This document shows, in pieces, positions 10,211-21,070 of a stretch of 64,000 nt of DNA (its first letter is position 1; each line of letters starts with the position of its first letter). Below the pieces are notes generated by a model, which ran no database searches, had not been told where the DNA came from, and saw only the letters and a program-made list of their open reading frames with translations. Source of the stretch: Chaetoceros tenuissimus (Eukaryota; Bacillariophyta; Thalassiosirophyceae; Chaetocerotales; Chaetocerotaceae); assembly GCA_021927905.1 (NCBI GenBank), contig BLLK01000049.1:115073-179072 (forward strand), written 5' to 3'. Position numbers and translations under genes: made by a program.

Positions 10211-11530
10211 TTAATTTTGAACATACCAACCATCACCTCTTGATACTGCAATCATTGATTCTCTCAAACCTTCGTAGTAGTTTCCATTTGTACTCTCATC
10301 ATCATATGAATAAACCTCTGCAGAGCCCTCCTCTCGAGGACCCTCTGACATTCTAGGCAGAGGACTAGGCCTTCTTAATTCATTTGGAGGTGGAACTTCT
10401 CCGCCCGAAGTGACAACAACAGAAAAACATAGGGTCCAAGAAGATTCAGGAAACATTTCCGAAAGAACCTTCACCTTTGGCCGCGTATAAATGAGTATCA
10501 AAAAGATCCCATAGGTTGGCACTAAGAGTGCAGTAAGCCATAGCACTAATACATAATGATTCTTCAAGATGGCTGGATTTGCAAAGAAAGCAGATGGTGC
10601 AGCGAAGGTGAATATATATGCTAGAATGTATAGGAGTGACTGATTAAGTGATCTTCTTGTCAAAGATTCCTTCTTTTCTTCCTCCTGGTTTGCAGGCTCG
10701 TTTGCTGGAGGCATTTCCTCTTCTTGATTCAATTCAGCTTCTTCATTCTCAGGAAAATTTTCAGCATCAGTGATTGCACTTTGCTGATTGTATGTCTCCC
10801 TCTCCAATGGCTCATTCTGCACAGAATGATGCGACGAAGTCTTGTTTCTAGGAGAGAGTTCCTTCTCAATAGAATACACATGACATGTAATCGAAGCCAA
10901 GAGTGCAAAAAGACTCAACAACAAACCTCCGATAATACCGCCAAAGATTCTAGACATTTGCGTTGCCGACTCTCCTCTTGTGCATTCCATGTAGTCTTCA
11001 TCTTCTTCGTCTCCTATACCACAAAGAAAAGGTTTTGAGGTAATGATACAGGTAGACCCGTATCTTGTAGGGTTGATCTCTTGCCGAGAAACGACAATGG
11101 CTGGATAGACTAATGCCAGCATCCATATAATAAGATGAATGTATAGCTCTTCTCCATTTGCAAAGTTTGCTGGAGTGACTCGAAACTTGACTCTTCTCCA
11201 AAAAAAGTAAATGAGAAAATTCAAGTAAAAGATGGTAAGGAGGATGCCTAGGATTATGGCATAACCGGCAAGATCACATGAAAATGTAGAGCCAATTGCA
11301 AGAGGCGTCCCTGGTGTGTCTTTTGGAGCAGCGAAAACGGCGATGATTATAGCTGATGATTGAATGATATCTCCGACGCTAAGTCCGAAAATTATTCTAC
11401 TATATGAAGATTTCAAGCCTCTAGATGTATGTCGTATCATGTACACAATTGTTGAAGAGGCCGCTAGAGATAGTGAAGCTCCAAGACATGTTATAATATT
11501 TGCTGCTAGTGCTACTTCTTCTTCACCCAT
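10211..11530 (-). CDS. GPCR-like seven-transmembrane protein, 439 aa
   Basis: Single exon. Hydrophobic helices occur at about residues 7-31, 43-66, 84-112, 132-150, 200-225, 300-322 and 328-352. Motifs such as SYSRIIFGLSVGDII after TM1 and YTRPKVKVL after TM7 resemble the diatom 7TM receptor family, the latter being the usual short basic exit from TM7. The loop between TM5 and TM6 is long and acidic (Glu-rich, about 230-290). The pseudogene immediately to the right (12101-13103) is a clear relative in the same family. The gene converges on the lipoxygenase gene, with their stops about 120 bases apart. Confidence 0.68.
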   Translation of the reverse strand: MGEEEVALAANIITCLGASLSLAASSTIVYMIRHTSRGLKSSYSRIIFGLSVGDIIQSSAIIIAVFAAPKDTPGTPLAIGSTFSCDLAGYAIILGILLTIFYLNFLIYFFWRRVKFRVTPANFANGEELYIHLIIWMLALVYPAIVVSRQEINPTRYGSTCIITSKPFLCGIGDEEDEDYMECTRGESATQMSRIFGGIIGGLLLSLFALLASITCHVYSIEKELSPRNKTSSHHSVQNEPLERETYNQQSAITDAENFPENEEAELNQEEEMPPANEPANQEEEKKESLTRRSLNQSLLYILAYIFTFAAPSAFFANPAILKNHYVLVLWLTALLVPTYGIFLILIYTRPKVKVLSEMFPESSWTLCFSVVVTSGGEVPPPNELRRPSPLPRMSEGPREEGSAEVYSYDDESTNGNYYEGLRESMIAVSRGDGWYVQN

Positions 11531-12100
11531 TCTTTAATTCTATATGTAACCGTGCTTGTTGTAAATAAGAGGAAGGGAGAAGTGAGGTGTTGCTTGTCAA
11601 GCCATCTTCGACAACGACATGTTTGGTTGGAGGTGGGAAGCCCGAGAACGCGGAACACAAACCAACTTCAATAGCTCTAGTACAACTTGCCTTCTCAGCC
11701 TTCTCTTCTTTGGATAGTATACGTAGCTACTACGTACTGGATAGAAGAGCAGAATTTTCCGTTTTTCCTCCTTTCCGAACTACTTGTGGCTGACGACCAT
11801 TGCCCAACTTCAACTTCATGTTCTTCAAGCAGCTTTGATTCTCTCATAGCTTGTTTAAGCAACAGCTGTTTTGATAACTCTTATGTCAATGATTATGATA
11901 GTTCATTCACGATCATGTATGGTACGTACGCTACTATTATTGCAGTTCAAGAAATCCGCCAAGTATTTTTATATGAATGTTTTCCTAGGTTTTCCTTGGA
12001 AAAAATAGAAGGTCAAAAACTCTCTGATATCTTCAAAATAACTTTGAATTGCGAACAATCTTATCTTTACGAGTATCTATCTAGACTACCTCAAGGCATC
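11531..12100. other. Intergenic region between a 7TM gene and a 7TM pseudogene
   Basis: It contains the presumed promoter of the minus-strand 7TM gene. A long open frame crosses it (11687-12223, plus strand), but it has no recognisable domain and ends inside the pseudogene in the wrong frame, so I treat it as chance. Confidence 0.35.
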
Positions 12101-13103
12101 ATGGCTACCATCGACAGTAATCATAGTACGCACGTTGCTAGGGCAATTGATTGCAAAGACAACTTCAACTGCATTTCTTTTGTTCTCGACGTCTTTGCTT
12201 CTCATGAATCTCGCTTCAAGTGATGGACTTCAATCTCCATATAGTAGAATTATTTTCTGTTTGGGCATTGGAGATATCATTTCTTTTCTAGCATTCATAT
12301 TGGCGCAAGCTGTGATGCTATGGGCTTCCTACAACATTCTTGCTTTGCAATTAATCAGCTCTATACTGTAAGTGCAACTTGTATTAATTTCATCTTATTG
12401 GTTCTTGTAGAAACATTTTTACTCATTGCTAATTTATAGGTTGCTTTGAGATTCTATTTTCTAAAGAGAGCCAAGGATAAAGTACAACCCACCGATTTCG
12501 CATAGAGACATGAAAAGATTATGCATGGGATTATTTTGGTATTTGCAACTGTCCAAAATATAATAGCTTTATATCGCAAAGATTTTAATCCATCCCAGAC
12601 CGGTGATTTCTGTGCATTTATGGACAATCCGATTGATTGTTCGGTTCATGATGATATAGAGACGTACACAAAGCTGAGGAGTTGATTCTGTTGGAAAAGG
12701 CTTTGGACCGCGGAGAAGAGACCGTTAAGAAGCGTAGTTTGTGCAAAGAAATCATGGGTTACTTTTGCAGATGTTGCATTTGTTCTACTGGAAATGAAGA
12801 AGGTGATCAGAAACAAACAGAGCCGAAATCTCTTGCATTTGAATCCAAAGTCTCTTGCATTTGAATAATTTGTCCAGTCTAGTCTTTGGGTACTGTATTT
12901 CTTCTAGTCTATGTTCCTGCAATCATTGTGTTTGGATGCAAAGCAGCAGGCATGACAATCCCAGATTGGTTTCAAAGTATCGTTACTCCTCTTGCTGGGT
13001 CCCTCAATATTTTTGCTACACTAGACCAAAAGTGCAAAAGCTCAAACGCAAGTTTGACCTAGAAGATTGTCCATATTATCAATTACTTCTCCTTGATATA
13101 TAG
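12101..13103 (+). pseudogene. Decayed GPCR-like 7TM gene
   Basis: Translated pieces in different frames match the neighbouring intact 7TM protein in order. An N-terminal helix is followed by SPYSRIIFCLGIGDII (compare SYSRIIFGLSVGDII). A probable intron (about 12368-12438) precedes FLKRAKDKVQPTDFA, which is followed by an in-frame TAG. HGIILVFATVQNII and FNPSQTGDFCAF then correspond to the fourth-helix region, and TRPKVQKLKRKFD to the exit from TM7. At least one in-frame stop (about 12503) and several frame changes separate these pieces. It stands head to head with the intact paralogue at 10211-11530, so it probably arose as an inverted local duplicate that has since degraded. Confidence 0.72.
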
Positions 13104-13371
13104 GTGACACCAAAACCAAAGATAAATGATTGTGAGAATGTGTTGGAAAGTTCTATGAATGATTTTTTATATGAGAACATCATACAGGAACTTAGAGATG
13201 AGAGCAGCATTTCCAATGACTCGTTTTGCCGACACCAAAGGCAAATGATTTTGAAAATGTGAATGGAAAAGATCAATTCAATTCGGAAAATTCTATCAGT
13301 GATTCTGTACACCAGAATGTCATACAGGATCTTAGGGATGAAGGCACTATAACAAACGACTCGTTTTTGAA
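13104..13371 (+). repeat. Two diverged tandem copies of a ~125-140 base unit
   Basis: Copy 1 (about 13104-13226) and copy 2 (about 13228-13368) both start GACACCAAA, contain CATACAGGA(A/T)CTTAG(A/G)GATGA near the middle and end AA(T/C)GACTCGTTTT. They follow the 7TM pseudogene directly and in one frame encode a repeated acidic peptide (IIQELRDESSISNDSF in copy 1), so they probably were its cytosolic tail. Copy 2 is shifted in frame relative to copy 1. Confidence 0.6.
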
Positions 13372-13387
13372 ATGGATCCTAGGGTAG

Positions 13388-13703
13388 TGAAAAGATTGTG
13401 TATTTGATTACACATTCACTTTTTGTTTGGGATACATCTAGAGTCATCTAGGCACCGGGGATATGATGTGCCTTCTGACTATTCAAATTTTGACTCAACG
13501 AGTAAATTTGTTACTCAATTGAAATTTTAAAAATCTATAAATCTAAAAGACTCTGAAATGGCCTGAAACATCACGAATGCGAAGCCCTCTCTCCACCACG
13601 AAATTTCACATCACATCAAAACGAACATCAAACATACTTTCATGTTCAGATCTTTTCATCTTATAAATCTTTTGATGGTATCTTCTCATTTAAAAATCTA
13701 AAT
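13388..13703. other. Intergenic region upstream of the phosphohexomutase gene
   Basis: Presumed promoter of the plus-strand gene at 13704. It is AT-rich; no other feature is visible. Confidence 0.35.
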
Positions 13704-15863
13704 ATGAAATTTATTCTATCAGCAATCTCTCCTCTCTTGTTTCTCTCGGGAACATCGAGATGGCCTCTTGCAGTGGAGGCCTTTTTAAGTCCTCATGTAA
13801 CAGCTCCTACAAAGAGTATCTTGTATTCTTCGACTCTGCCTTCATCAGATGAAACGTCAAACAAACGAAAGAGACATCAGTTCATCTCAGATTGCGATGA
13901 CATCAACACTCCTCCTTCTCTTTCTAAAATCATTGATTCTTTACACAGTATTCAATCTGGATCAGATATTCGAGGTGTATTTATCAATCATCCTTCTAGA
14001 GGTTGCATTTTAAATGTGTCTCAGGCAATCACTTCCTCGGGACAAGAAAAGGCTCTTACACCATTTGCTGCATACTGTTATGGTAAAGCATTTGCACAAA
14101 TGGTACAGATCCGTTGTGGAAAGGGTATAGCTTCCAGCACTGGAGAGTGGAAGCAAGAATCGAGTTTATTTCTTTCTCCTGATGTCGATGTTTGGGAACC
14201 TTTTTCAACTCATGCAAAGTTAGATCATGAAGATGATATTCTAGATGAAGACTCTAGTTTATTTGGTAAAACTGTTATTTGTGTTGGGAGAGATCCTAGA
14301 TTGAGTGGTATTGCATTGACAGATGCTCTTTGTAGGTACGTAGTTTAGATATTGGCTTTTTGGTAAAATATTTGAATATAGTTCCTCATGCAATTTCTCT
14401 CTTTCTTAGAGGTATCGAGTCTATTCCAGGTGTATACAGTGTGTACACTGGATTGGCTTCTACTCCTGCCATGTACCAGTTTTGCAGATCAAACATTGGA
14501 GTAGACGGAGCAGTCATGGTAACGGCAAGTCATTTGCCAGAAGATCGTAATGGATTCAAATTCTTTTGTGGGAGTAATGGAGGTTTGAACAAACATGATA
14601 TTGATATTCTTGGTGATTATGCATCCAAATGTGCAAGAGAGTGGCATGATTTGGGCATCATTCCACCAAGTACCACTGGAGCAGATCATGTGAGATGTTC
14701 AGAGGTTGTGGACTATATGCCTACGTATTACAAATTCTTGGAAAAGGCTTTGCGTAGAGAAGTTTATGCTGGTGAAGGATCCAAGAAACAGTATCCACTT
14801 GAAGGACTTAAAATTGTTTTAAATGCTGGTAATGGTTGTGGATACTTTTTCAATGATATTCTAAAAGAACTTGGTGCGGATGTTTCAAATAGTATTCATT
14901 TGAACCCAACTGGACAATTCACTGGAAAGACTGGAATCCCGAATCCTGAATATAGTGCAATGATTGATGAAACTGTAGAATACTGCAAGAAAGGGAATGC
15001 AGATATTGGAATCATGTTGGATACAGATGCAGATAGATGCGGATTTGTGGTTCCAAGTAAAGACGTGGAAGGAGAGTATGAAGCCTTGAATAGGAATAGA
15101 TTGATTGCCTTACTGGGAGTTATCTTTTCCAAGGTAAGACAGAAAAACATCATCTCTTGGTGCTTAAATTGAATTCGCGAATTTACATCTAACGATTCCA
15201 TAGTGTTCTCCTGGATGCACATTTGTGACTGACTCGGTAACTTCAGAAGGCCTCGAAGCATTTCTTGACGACTTGGGCATTGACCATTGCAGATACCTCA
15301 AGGGATATGCAAACGTTATTGGGAAAGCAAGAGATTTAACTGAAAGTGGAAAAGCATTGGCAGAAGTTGCTATCGAAACTAGTGGTCATTGTGCTATGAG
15401 AGAAAATGGATATCTTGATGATGGCACTTATACAGCTGTGAAAGTTATTGGATTGTTAGCGAGAATGATTCATTCTCAAAAAGAAGGAAAGGAATCTAGT
15501 CTTTTGGACTTTATTGTTAATCTTGATGAAAAGGCGGAAGTTAGCGAATTGAGAATGAATGTTGTTGATGGATCTACTATTTCCACCAACAAAATTTTTG
15601 ACAACATTTCGGAACTTGTCGAGAATGCAAGCATTGGTGGCTGGGTAGTTGATGACGAAAATCTTGAGGGTATTCGTGTAAGAATTGGAAATGGTGGCTT
15701 TTTCATGTTGAGAAAGAGTCTTCATGATCCAATCATTAGTCTCCAATTGGAAGGTGACAGTGTAAAAGAGCTCAAGCATAAAGTGGTAACACCTCTACTA
15801 GATATCTTGAAAGAGAATGAAATTTCTGACAAGTTGGATGTTAGCTGTTTGAATGAATACTAA
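13704..15863 (+). CDS. Plastid-targeted phosphoglucomutase/phosphomannomutase family protein, three exons, 671 aa
   Basis: Exons 13704-14335, 14410-15133 and 15204-15863 join in frame. The start has a signal peptide followed by VEAFLSP, the Ala-Phe junction typical of plastid proteins in diatoms. The alpha-D-phosphohexomutase signatures are all present: VMVTASHLPEDRNGFKFF with phosphoserine Ser251, the Mg-binding loop DTDADR at 415-420 and the sugar-binding loop ETSGHC at 510-515. TASHLP in place of TASHNP is known in algal and plant members. The enzyme interconverts hexose 1- and 6-phosphates; whether glucose, mannose or glucosamine is the substrate cannot be settled here. The stop lies 17 bases from that of the convergent methyltransferase gene. 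Confidence 0.88.
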
Positions 15864-15880
15864 TGTAGACATTTATTAAA

Positions 15881-16918
15881 TTATAATTTATCCTTCACAA
15901 ATCTGTCCACCTCTATCTTTACGGACGCGATATCTTCGACCTTGACTCGACAGCAGCCTCCAACAAGAATAGGTAAATGATCCTGATTTCTCTCCTCACA
16001 CATGTTGTGTATGGTTTCCAGATATTTTTTGATTTTTAAAGCAAATGTTTGTGAGCTTTGGCAGCCACTATCTTTGATCCAGTCGCAATTTACAGCATCC
16101 CATTCCTCACCGCTATTTGGATATAGTATAATCGCTCTTCTTACTCTGGAATGCAAGATACTTTGAGTCAACGCCTGACACAAACCATGTACATATTTCA
16201 GCTTACAGCAATTTACTCCAACGCCGTTAATAACACTTGCATTTGGATCTTCATTATTGAAATAATGTAGTACATCTTCAATTGCAGTTCCATCGTTTAA
16301 TAGGTATTCATTTTGACAAGCTAGGCTCATCCAGACATATATGTCGTTGCTCTTTACTTCATCACGGATTTCTTTCATCAACCTCAATATCGCCTTGACT
16401 TCGAGAAATGAAGGAATTGTCTCAAAGGCTACTCCATCAACAGATAATGAAATCAATTGCTCTGTTTTCCTTTTATGAAAGGACATCAAATCATCAATAG
16501 TCATGTCTCCATAGTCTCCAGTATATTCTGATCCGTCCGCAAGAGCACCACCATAGCACCCGATGCTTCCAACAACATATGCGTTTTGATTCACGGCATC
16601 TCTTGCGCTTTTACACAATTGAACAGCATCACTCATCATCGTATCTATTTTTGCTCTCGAATAACCAAATTTTTCTACATAGTCTGACAGCTGATAAGTA
16701 ACTGTAGTAATCACATCACTACCTGCACTCAAAAAGTCTTGATGAGCTCTTTGAATATCTTTCTTTCCATCATCTGTCAGTAGGAGAGATGACGACCAGA
16801 GATTTCTATCTGGAAAGGAGTCATCTTTTTGCATCGATTCCAAATGAGTGCTAATGCCTCCATCCAAAACTAAGATATGCTTTTCTTCGAGACATTGTTG
16901 TAAAGTTTTTCGAGGCAT
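15881..16918 (-). CDS. Homocysteine S-methyltransferase, 345 aa
   Basis: Single exon covering the whole homocysteine-binding TIM-barrel family length. The start region LVLDGGISTHLE corresponds to the conserved LDGGxxTxLE motif. The three zinc ligands are visible: the Cys in GVGVNCC (237 or 238) and the pair in LVGGCCR (322 and 323). GVAFETIPSFLEVKA is the usual FETxPxxxE core. The enzyme transfers a methyl group from S-methylmethionine or S-adenosylmethionine to homocysteine to make methionine. I see no signal peptide, so it is probably cytosolic. A TGACGT core lies 58 bases upstream of the start, at 16976-16981. Confidence 0.9.
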   Translation of the reverse strand: MPRKTLQQCLEEKHILVLDGGISTHLESMQKDDSFPDRNLWSSSLLLTDDGKKDIQRAHQDFLSAGSDVITTVTYQLSDYVEKFGYSRAKIDTMMSDAVQLCKSARDAVNQNAYVVGSIGCYGGALADGSEYTGDYGDMTIDDLMSFHKRKTEQLISLSVDGVAFETIPSFLEVKAILRLMKEIRDEVKSNDIYVWMSLACQNEYLLNDGTAIEDVLHYFNNEDPNASVINGVGVNCCKLKYVHGLCQALTQSILHSRVRRAIILYPNSGEEWDAVNCDWIKDSGCQSSQTFALKIKKYLETIHNMCEERNQDHLPILVGGCCRVKVEDIASVKIEVDRFVKDKL

Positions 16919-17288
16919 GATCTATTGAAATAATATGGCAACAAGTGGCTAGTAAATACTTCTACACTTCAATTTTGACGTCTTGTAGACTGCTTTATTT
17001 CATTTCAAGAGGTTGTTGAACGCGTGTAGCGTGTAGTGCATTCCAAAGATCTGAAGTAAAATGAGAACTCTGTTGACACATGACTAGCTACCTGCATTAT
17101 AAATAGACTAGCTATCTAATACCATGGCATTGTCATGTATTTACCGCTATCAAACATGAAGTTTCTAAACCTTACCCTAACGATCGCATTAGGTTAAATA
17201 ATACTAGTCATATTCTTAAATATTAGGCCTTTATTGTTCTGATAATGGCAGTTAGGGTTGTTCTGCTAGACTACATTAGCATAACTGA
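16919..17288. other. Intergenic region with a TGACGT core
   Basis: This is upstream of the homocysteine methyltransferase and downstream of the YHYH gene, both on the minus strand. TGACGT at 16976-16981 matches the bZIP/CO2-cAMP-responsive core described for diatom promoters, but one six-base match is weak evidence. Nothing else is seen. Confidence 0.3.
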
Positions 17289-18869
17289 TCACTCAAAAAC
17301 ATTAGTCTTTGAAGCATTTGTTACCGCAGAGGGGGAGTAGTTTGCGCAAGTTACTCTACATGTTTCAATAGCATTGTCGTACAAACATCTTACATCTGGA
17401 TTATTTGCGACCCAAGTACAATAACGCATTACTTGAGAACCATCATCTTTGGTGAATTTGGTTCTGGCTTCTGAGTCAATGCTGCAATCACCTCCATAAT
17501 TTGCGCAAGTGATTGGGCAGTGAGAACTGACAGTATCAATAGCGCATCTTTCCTCAATATTTGTTCTTGCAACCCATGCGCAGTAACGATTCTTTTTATT
17601 TCCATTGATCAAAATCTTCATTCTAAGGTCAGAATCAACGCAAGTACTCTCGTCGTTATTGTAATCCTCCTCCAACACACAGTCGGAAGGCAAAGTGTAT
17701 TCATCTTGATGATTTACTGATGTGTAAGTTCTTGGATCTCCAGAGTAGCATCCCAAGACATATCTCCTAAAGGGATAGATTAATATTTATGTTTTCATTC
17801 GAAATAGAATATGTACAATATTCACTTACCAATTCACTTCAACGGCATCGCCATTACAATAGTCAAGACTATTATCAACTTGATCCAAAGTTCTGACATG
17901 GTACTGATAGCTTCCGTCACTATTTGTGATTCCGTTGCAATCATCTAAAACAGATGCATCTCCAAGTGGTCCATAAATAGGGAAACCATCAAACGCATAT
18001 CCGAGCAGAGTGTCAGATGAGGGAGCTTCGATACCCATCTCAGGAGCGTGAAAATGCCAACGATTATTTCCATCAGCATGGCCGTACCTGTTACGACGTG
18101 AGTCATTGAGATCTCTACAAACTATTTAGCTGACATTGATATAATGTGTAAAGAACTCACCAATAACCCGCATTGCCACGTGAACCATCTGAGCTTTCGA
18201 CAGCTGGAAGAAGATATGAACAATTGTGTAAGTAAAAGATTTCACAATGAGCCATGAATAGAAGCCAAGAGATACTCACCATTATCAGAAGAAGATTCCA
18301 TAGGCCCATACGCTGGTACTCCATTGATCGCCATGGCTATAGCACCTCGAGGTGGAATCTTCGTTCTAGAATCAGAAACAGAAGGATTCAACGGAAGCTA
18401 TAGATTCATGATAAATATTAGAACGAGTATAGGTAAATAAAATAAATGAAAATGAACCAATTCATATCTTACTTCGAGAGCCCACTTCACTTCGCATGGA
18501 ACAGCTGTATTGCTCATAGTTACACTATGATCAGGGATAGCATTTGAAAGAATCACTCTTTTGTCAGATGTCGGGCAAACATAGATCGACACTTCATTTC
18601 GTAGATCTTCAAAATCATCAGGGTAAACGTATTCCTTGTTTCTTTCCCATTCTGCATCGATGCTATGAATCAAAAGAGACAAATGTTGAATGAGTTAGTT
18701 TTGTTGACAACGAGGAGTGACATTCCTCAACAAATTGAAAGGTGACGTACCAATGTTTAACCTCTCCGTCGATACTCGGAGCAGCAAAGTTAATATTGCT
18801 ACCAGAGCATGTTTGTCCGGCAATAGGCTTGAGAAAGAACAATGCAAGTACTTGGATCTGAAGCTTCAT
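17289..18869 (-). CDS. Secreted YHYH-domain protein with C-terminal six-Cys repeats, six exons, 401 aa
   Basis: My model joins 18751-18869, 18473-18662, 18280-18397, 18161-18203, 17830-18087 and 17289-17766 (read leftward), all in frame with GT-AG ends. The first residues (MKLQIQVLALFFLKPIAGQ) are a signal peptide. An ATG at 18920 would place extra residues in front of it, so I prefer 18869. The YHYH region contains AMAINGVPAYGP, WHFHAPEMG, AFDGFPIYGP and SYQYHVR, the core of a domain found in secreted bacterial and algal proteins of unclear biochemical role. After it come two copies of a Cys-rich repeat (RYCAWVA...C...CPITCANY and RYCTWVA...C...CRVTCANY), ShK-like in spacing. Confidence 0.75.
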
Positions 18870-19186
18870 TTGGAAACAAACAAAACAAAAATATGAAAAA
18901 GAGTGATAAACGTTTTTCATCCAAACAATAGAGAGGTTCCACCCTTCCCACTTTCAACAAATCTGTGCTTCAAGAAAAGTGCGCGGAAGGACAAAAAATG
19001 TACCATCTGACGGTATTCAAAAACGAATGAAGAGGCCATTGCATCACTAAAATTATATTCTATCGGTATTATGCTGTCAATGGATTCTCCGATATCCATT
19101 TTTTTGAATATTTCCATGGCGTACAAACATTGGCAGGAATCAAAACCACACACCTCACAAAATTTGTATTGAGCTCTACGCAGATA
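18870..19186. other. Short intergenic region upstream of the YHYH gene
   Basis: Presumed promoter of the YHYH gene and 3' flank of the next minus-strand gene. No recognisable element. Confidence 0.3.
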
Positions 19187-20419
19187 TCAAACGACAACAT
19201 CGTTTGTCTCAGTCTGCACAGACGAGTAATTTCCTTGACTATTATTTCCAATCAATGCATCTGTTTCAATTGCTTGAGCGATTGGTAGAGAAGTATTGGT
19301 AGGAACTGATCCAATTTCTCTTGCAAAAGATTCCTGAGTAAGTTCTTCGTTTTGAGTACGTATAGACATATATAGTACAATCGGAAAACTTGTTTTTGTG
19401 TGAAAAATGAAAGAAAGTTAGTAAGAAGCCAATCGAATCATGGAGTACTATCTATTTGAAAGAAAGACTTACATGGCGTTTATTCCAGTTGCGATAAGAT
19501 TCACAGTCAAATGCCCAATCACCCCAATAGCTCCAAGAGCATCAAAAATTTCATTGGTAATGGATGAAAATAAAATGAAGAGAACAATGTAGCCAAGCAC
19601 GGAAAAGAAGAGAAAGAAATAGTAGTCTCCGCAAATTTGAAAAGACCGTTTGCATGCTTCGATAGGCGTCTTTTTCTCTAAAATAATGGCTGGAATTACA
19701 GCAATGAGAAAAGTTGCCAAGGACAAATAGATCAAAATGGTGATGGATCCGAAAATACAAAGTTTTGGCGTAATTTCATCCATGTCTACATTGTTTGTTG
19801 GGTCGACAAGTACCTGTCGAAGGATTTCCTTCATTGGTAGGAAGAAAAGTAAAGCTCCAATTAGCAAAAATACTCCGGTCACTGTTAAATTGTATTCAAA
19901 TACTTTCAACTGTTTAGATAGGGCGACCTGCATGGACTTTTTATATGATGGTGTATTTCCAGAGTAAACTTCACCAGTTGTATAAGTGAAACCGCCAATA
20001 AAGATGCTTTCAACATAAATGAAAAGTATGACCAAGACTAGAGTAAAGGCAATCACAAGTGACACCAAATTCTGCGGGATATCGTAATATGGAACCATAG
20101 GTAGAGAAGTATCTTCATCGCTGTAATATTGAAGAAGACGAGAAGTGCCACTCATACCCGGTGCATAATCCAATAAATTTCTCGTCATTGTACCAACAGG
20201 AAGAATATTCTGCATGGAATTAGGCATACTAATCCCAAGAATAGTAGCTGCGATTGCACCAACTGTAATGGAGACTGCAATAACGGAAAGGAAATAAAAA
20301 GCTGCGAGTTTGACATATGTCTTCCATTCCAACGCAAAGATAGAGAAGGTGATAGATAACACCGACAAGAATGAAGTAGGGGGTGTTGTGAAAAGGTTTG
20401 ATGCTTGAAAAGTTGACAT
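19187..20419 (-). CDS. Multipass membrane protein resembling the GPDPase membrane domain / YciC type, two exons, 382 aa
   Basis: Exons 19473-20419 and 19187-19388 join in frame and complete the last membrane helix (GINA-IFPIVLYMSIRTQ). I chose the ATG at 20419 because the paralogous fragment at 26574 begins at the equivalent point; an ATG at 20605 would add 62 residues. About seven helices are present. The segment AVIPAIILEKKTPIEACKRS, followed by another helix, resembles the P(x)EAxxRSW motif of the glycerophosphodiester phosphodiesterase membrane domain and related integral membrane families. No catalytic residues are visible. The C-terminal 45 residues are hydrophilic. The transported or bound partner is unknown. 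Confidence 0.62.
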
Positions 20420-21070
20420 TCTATATACCATGGAGATTATAAAATGAACTAGCTCTATATGAAGTAAGGTAAGACCATAAGTAATATTTCCGACTTGGGC
20501 ATGGAAGGAGTGTTCATTTTTGTTCCTTTTGAAGAAAGAATGGGAAGCTTTGAACTTTGACATCAGCAAATCTTCCGTCCGAAAGAAGGAACTTTGGCAA
20601 AGCAAGAAACGTTGTCATCATTGTAATGTTGGCGATAATCAAGGCCTCATCTGCATTGGACTTGAGAATGTCTTTCACCTTGTGGAATAAGTGGCAACAC
20701 ATCACGCCTAAACTGTATATAAAAGAAATAAGAACAAAAATGATCTTTTACGAGTAGAACTGAGAAATGAAAACACCTTTTCAATTTGTGATGAATTACA
20801 ATGTACGACTTTACAATCTTCATCTTTGGACATATCATATCTTGTATCTATCTATATTAGCTATATTGACAGGTAACCGTTTGAAAATAACTGAATTTTC
20901 AAACAGAACACCTTCGTCCGACAGCTCTATTATTTGAAGCACATACAAACTGAATTGAATTATTTAGATGAACTCCAGAGTAGTCTAGCTTTAGCGATTC
21001 AGAAAATATTCATTAATAACCAGCTTCTATCAACAGATATATCACCAATACTCAAGTATACAAAAGTACA
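20420..21070. other. Divergent intergenic region
   Basis: It separates the 5' ends of the membrane-protein gene (minus) and the sulfotransferase-like gene (plus). If the upstream ATG at 20605 is used, part of it is coding. Otherwise I see no feature. Confidence 0.35.

Noticed and set aside
11687-12223. 178-codon open frame before the 7TM pseudogene
   Set aside because: No domain, no signal peptide, low-complexity Ser/Cys composition, and it overlaps recognisable pseudogene sequence in the wrong frame.
13704-15863. Phosphoacetylglucosamine mutase instead of PGM/PMM
   Set aside because: Length, TASHLP motif and plastid presequence fit the plastid phosphoglucomutase/phosphomannomutase group better, though the substrate remains open.
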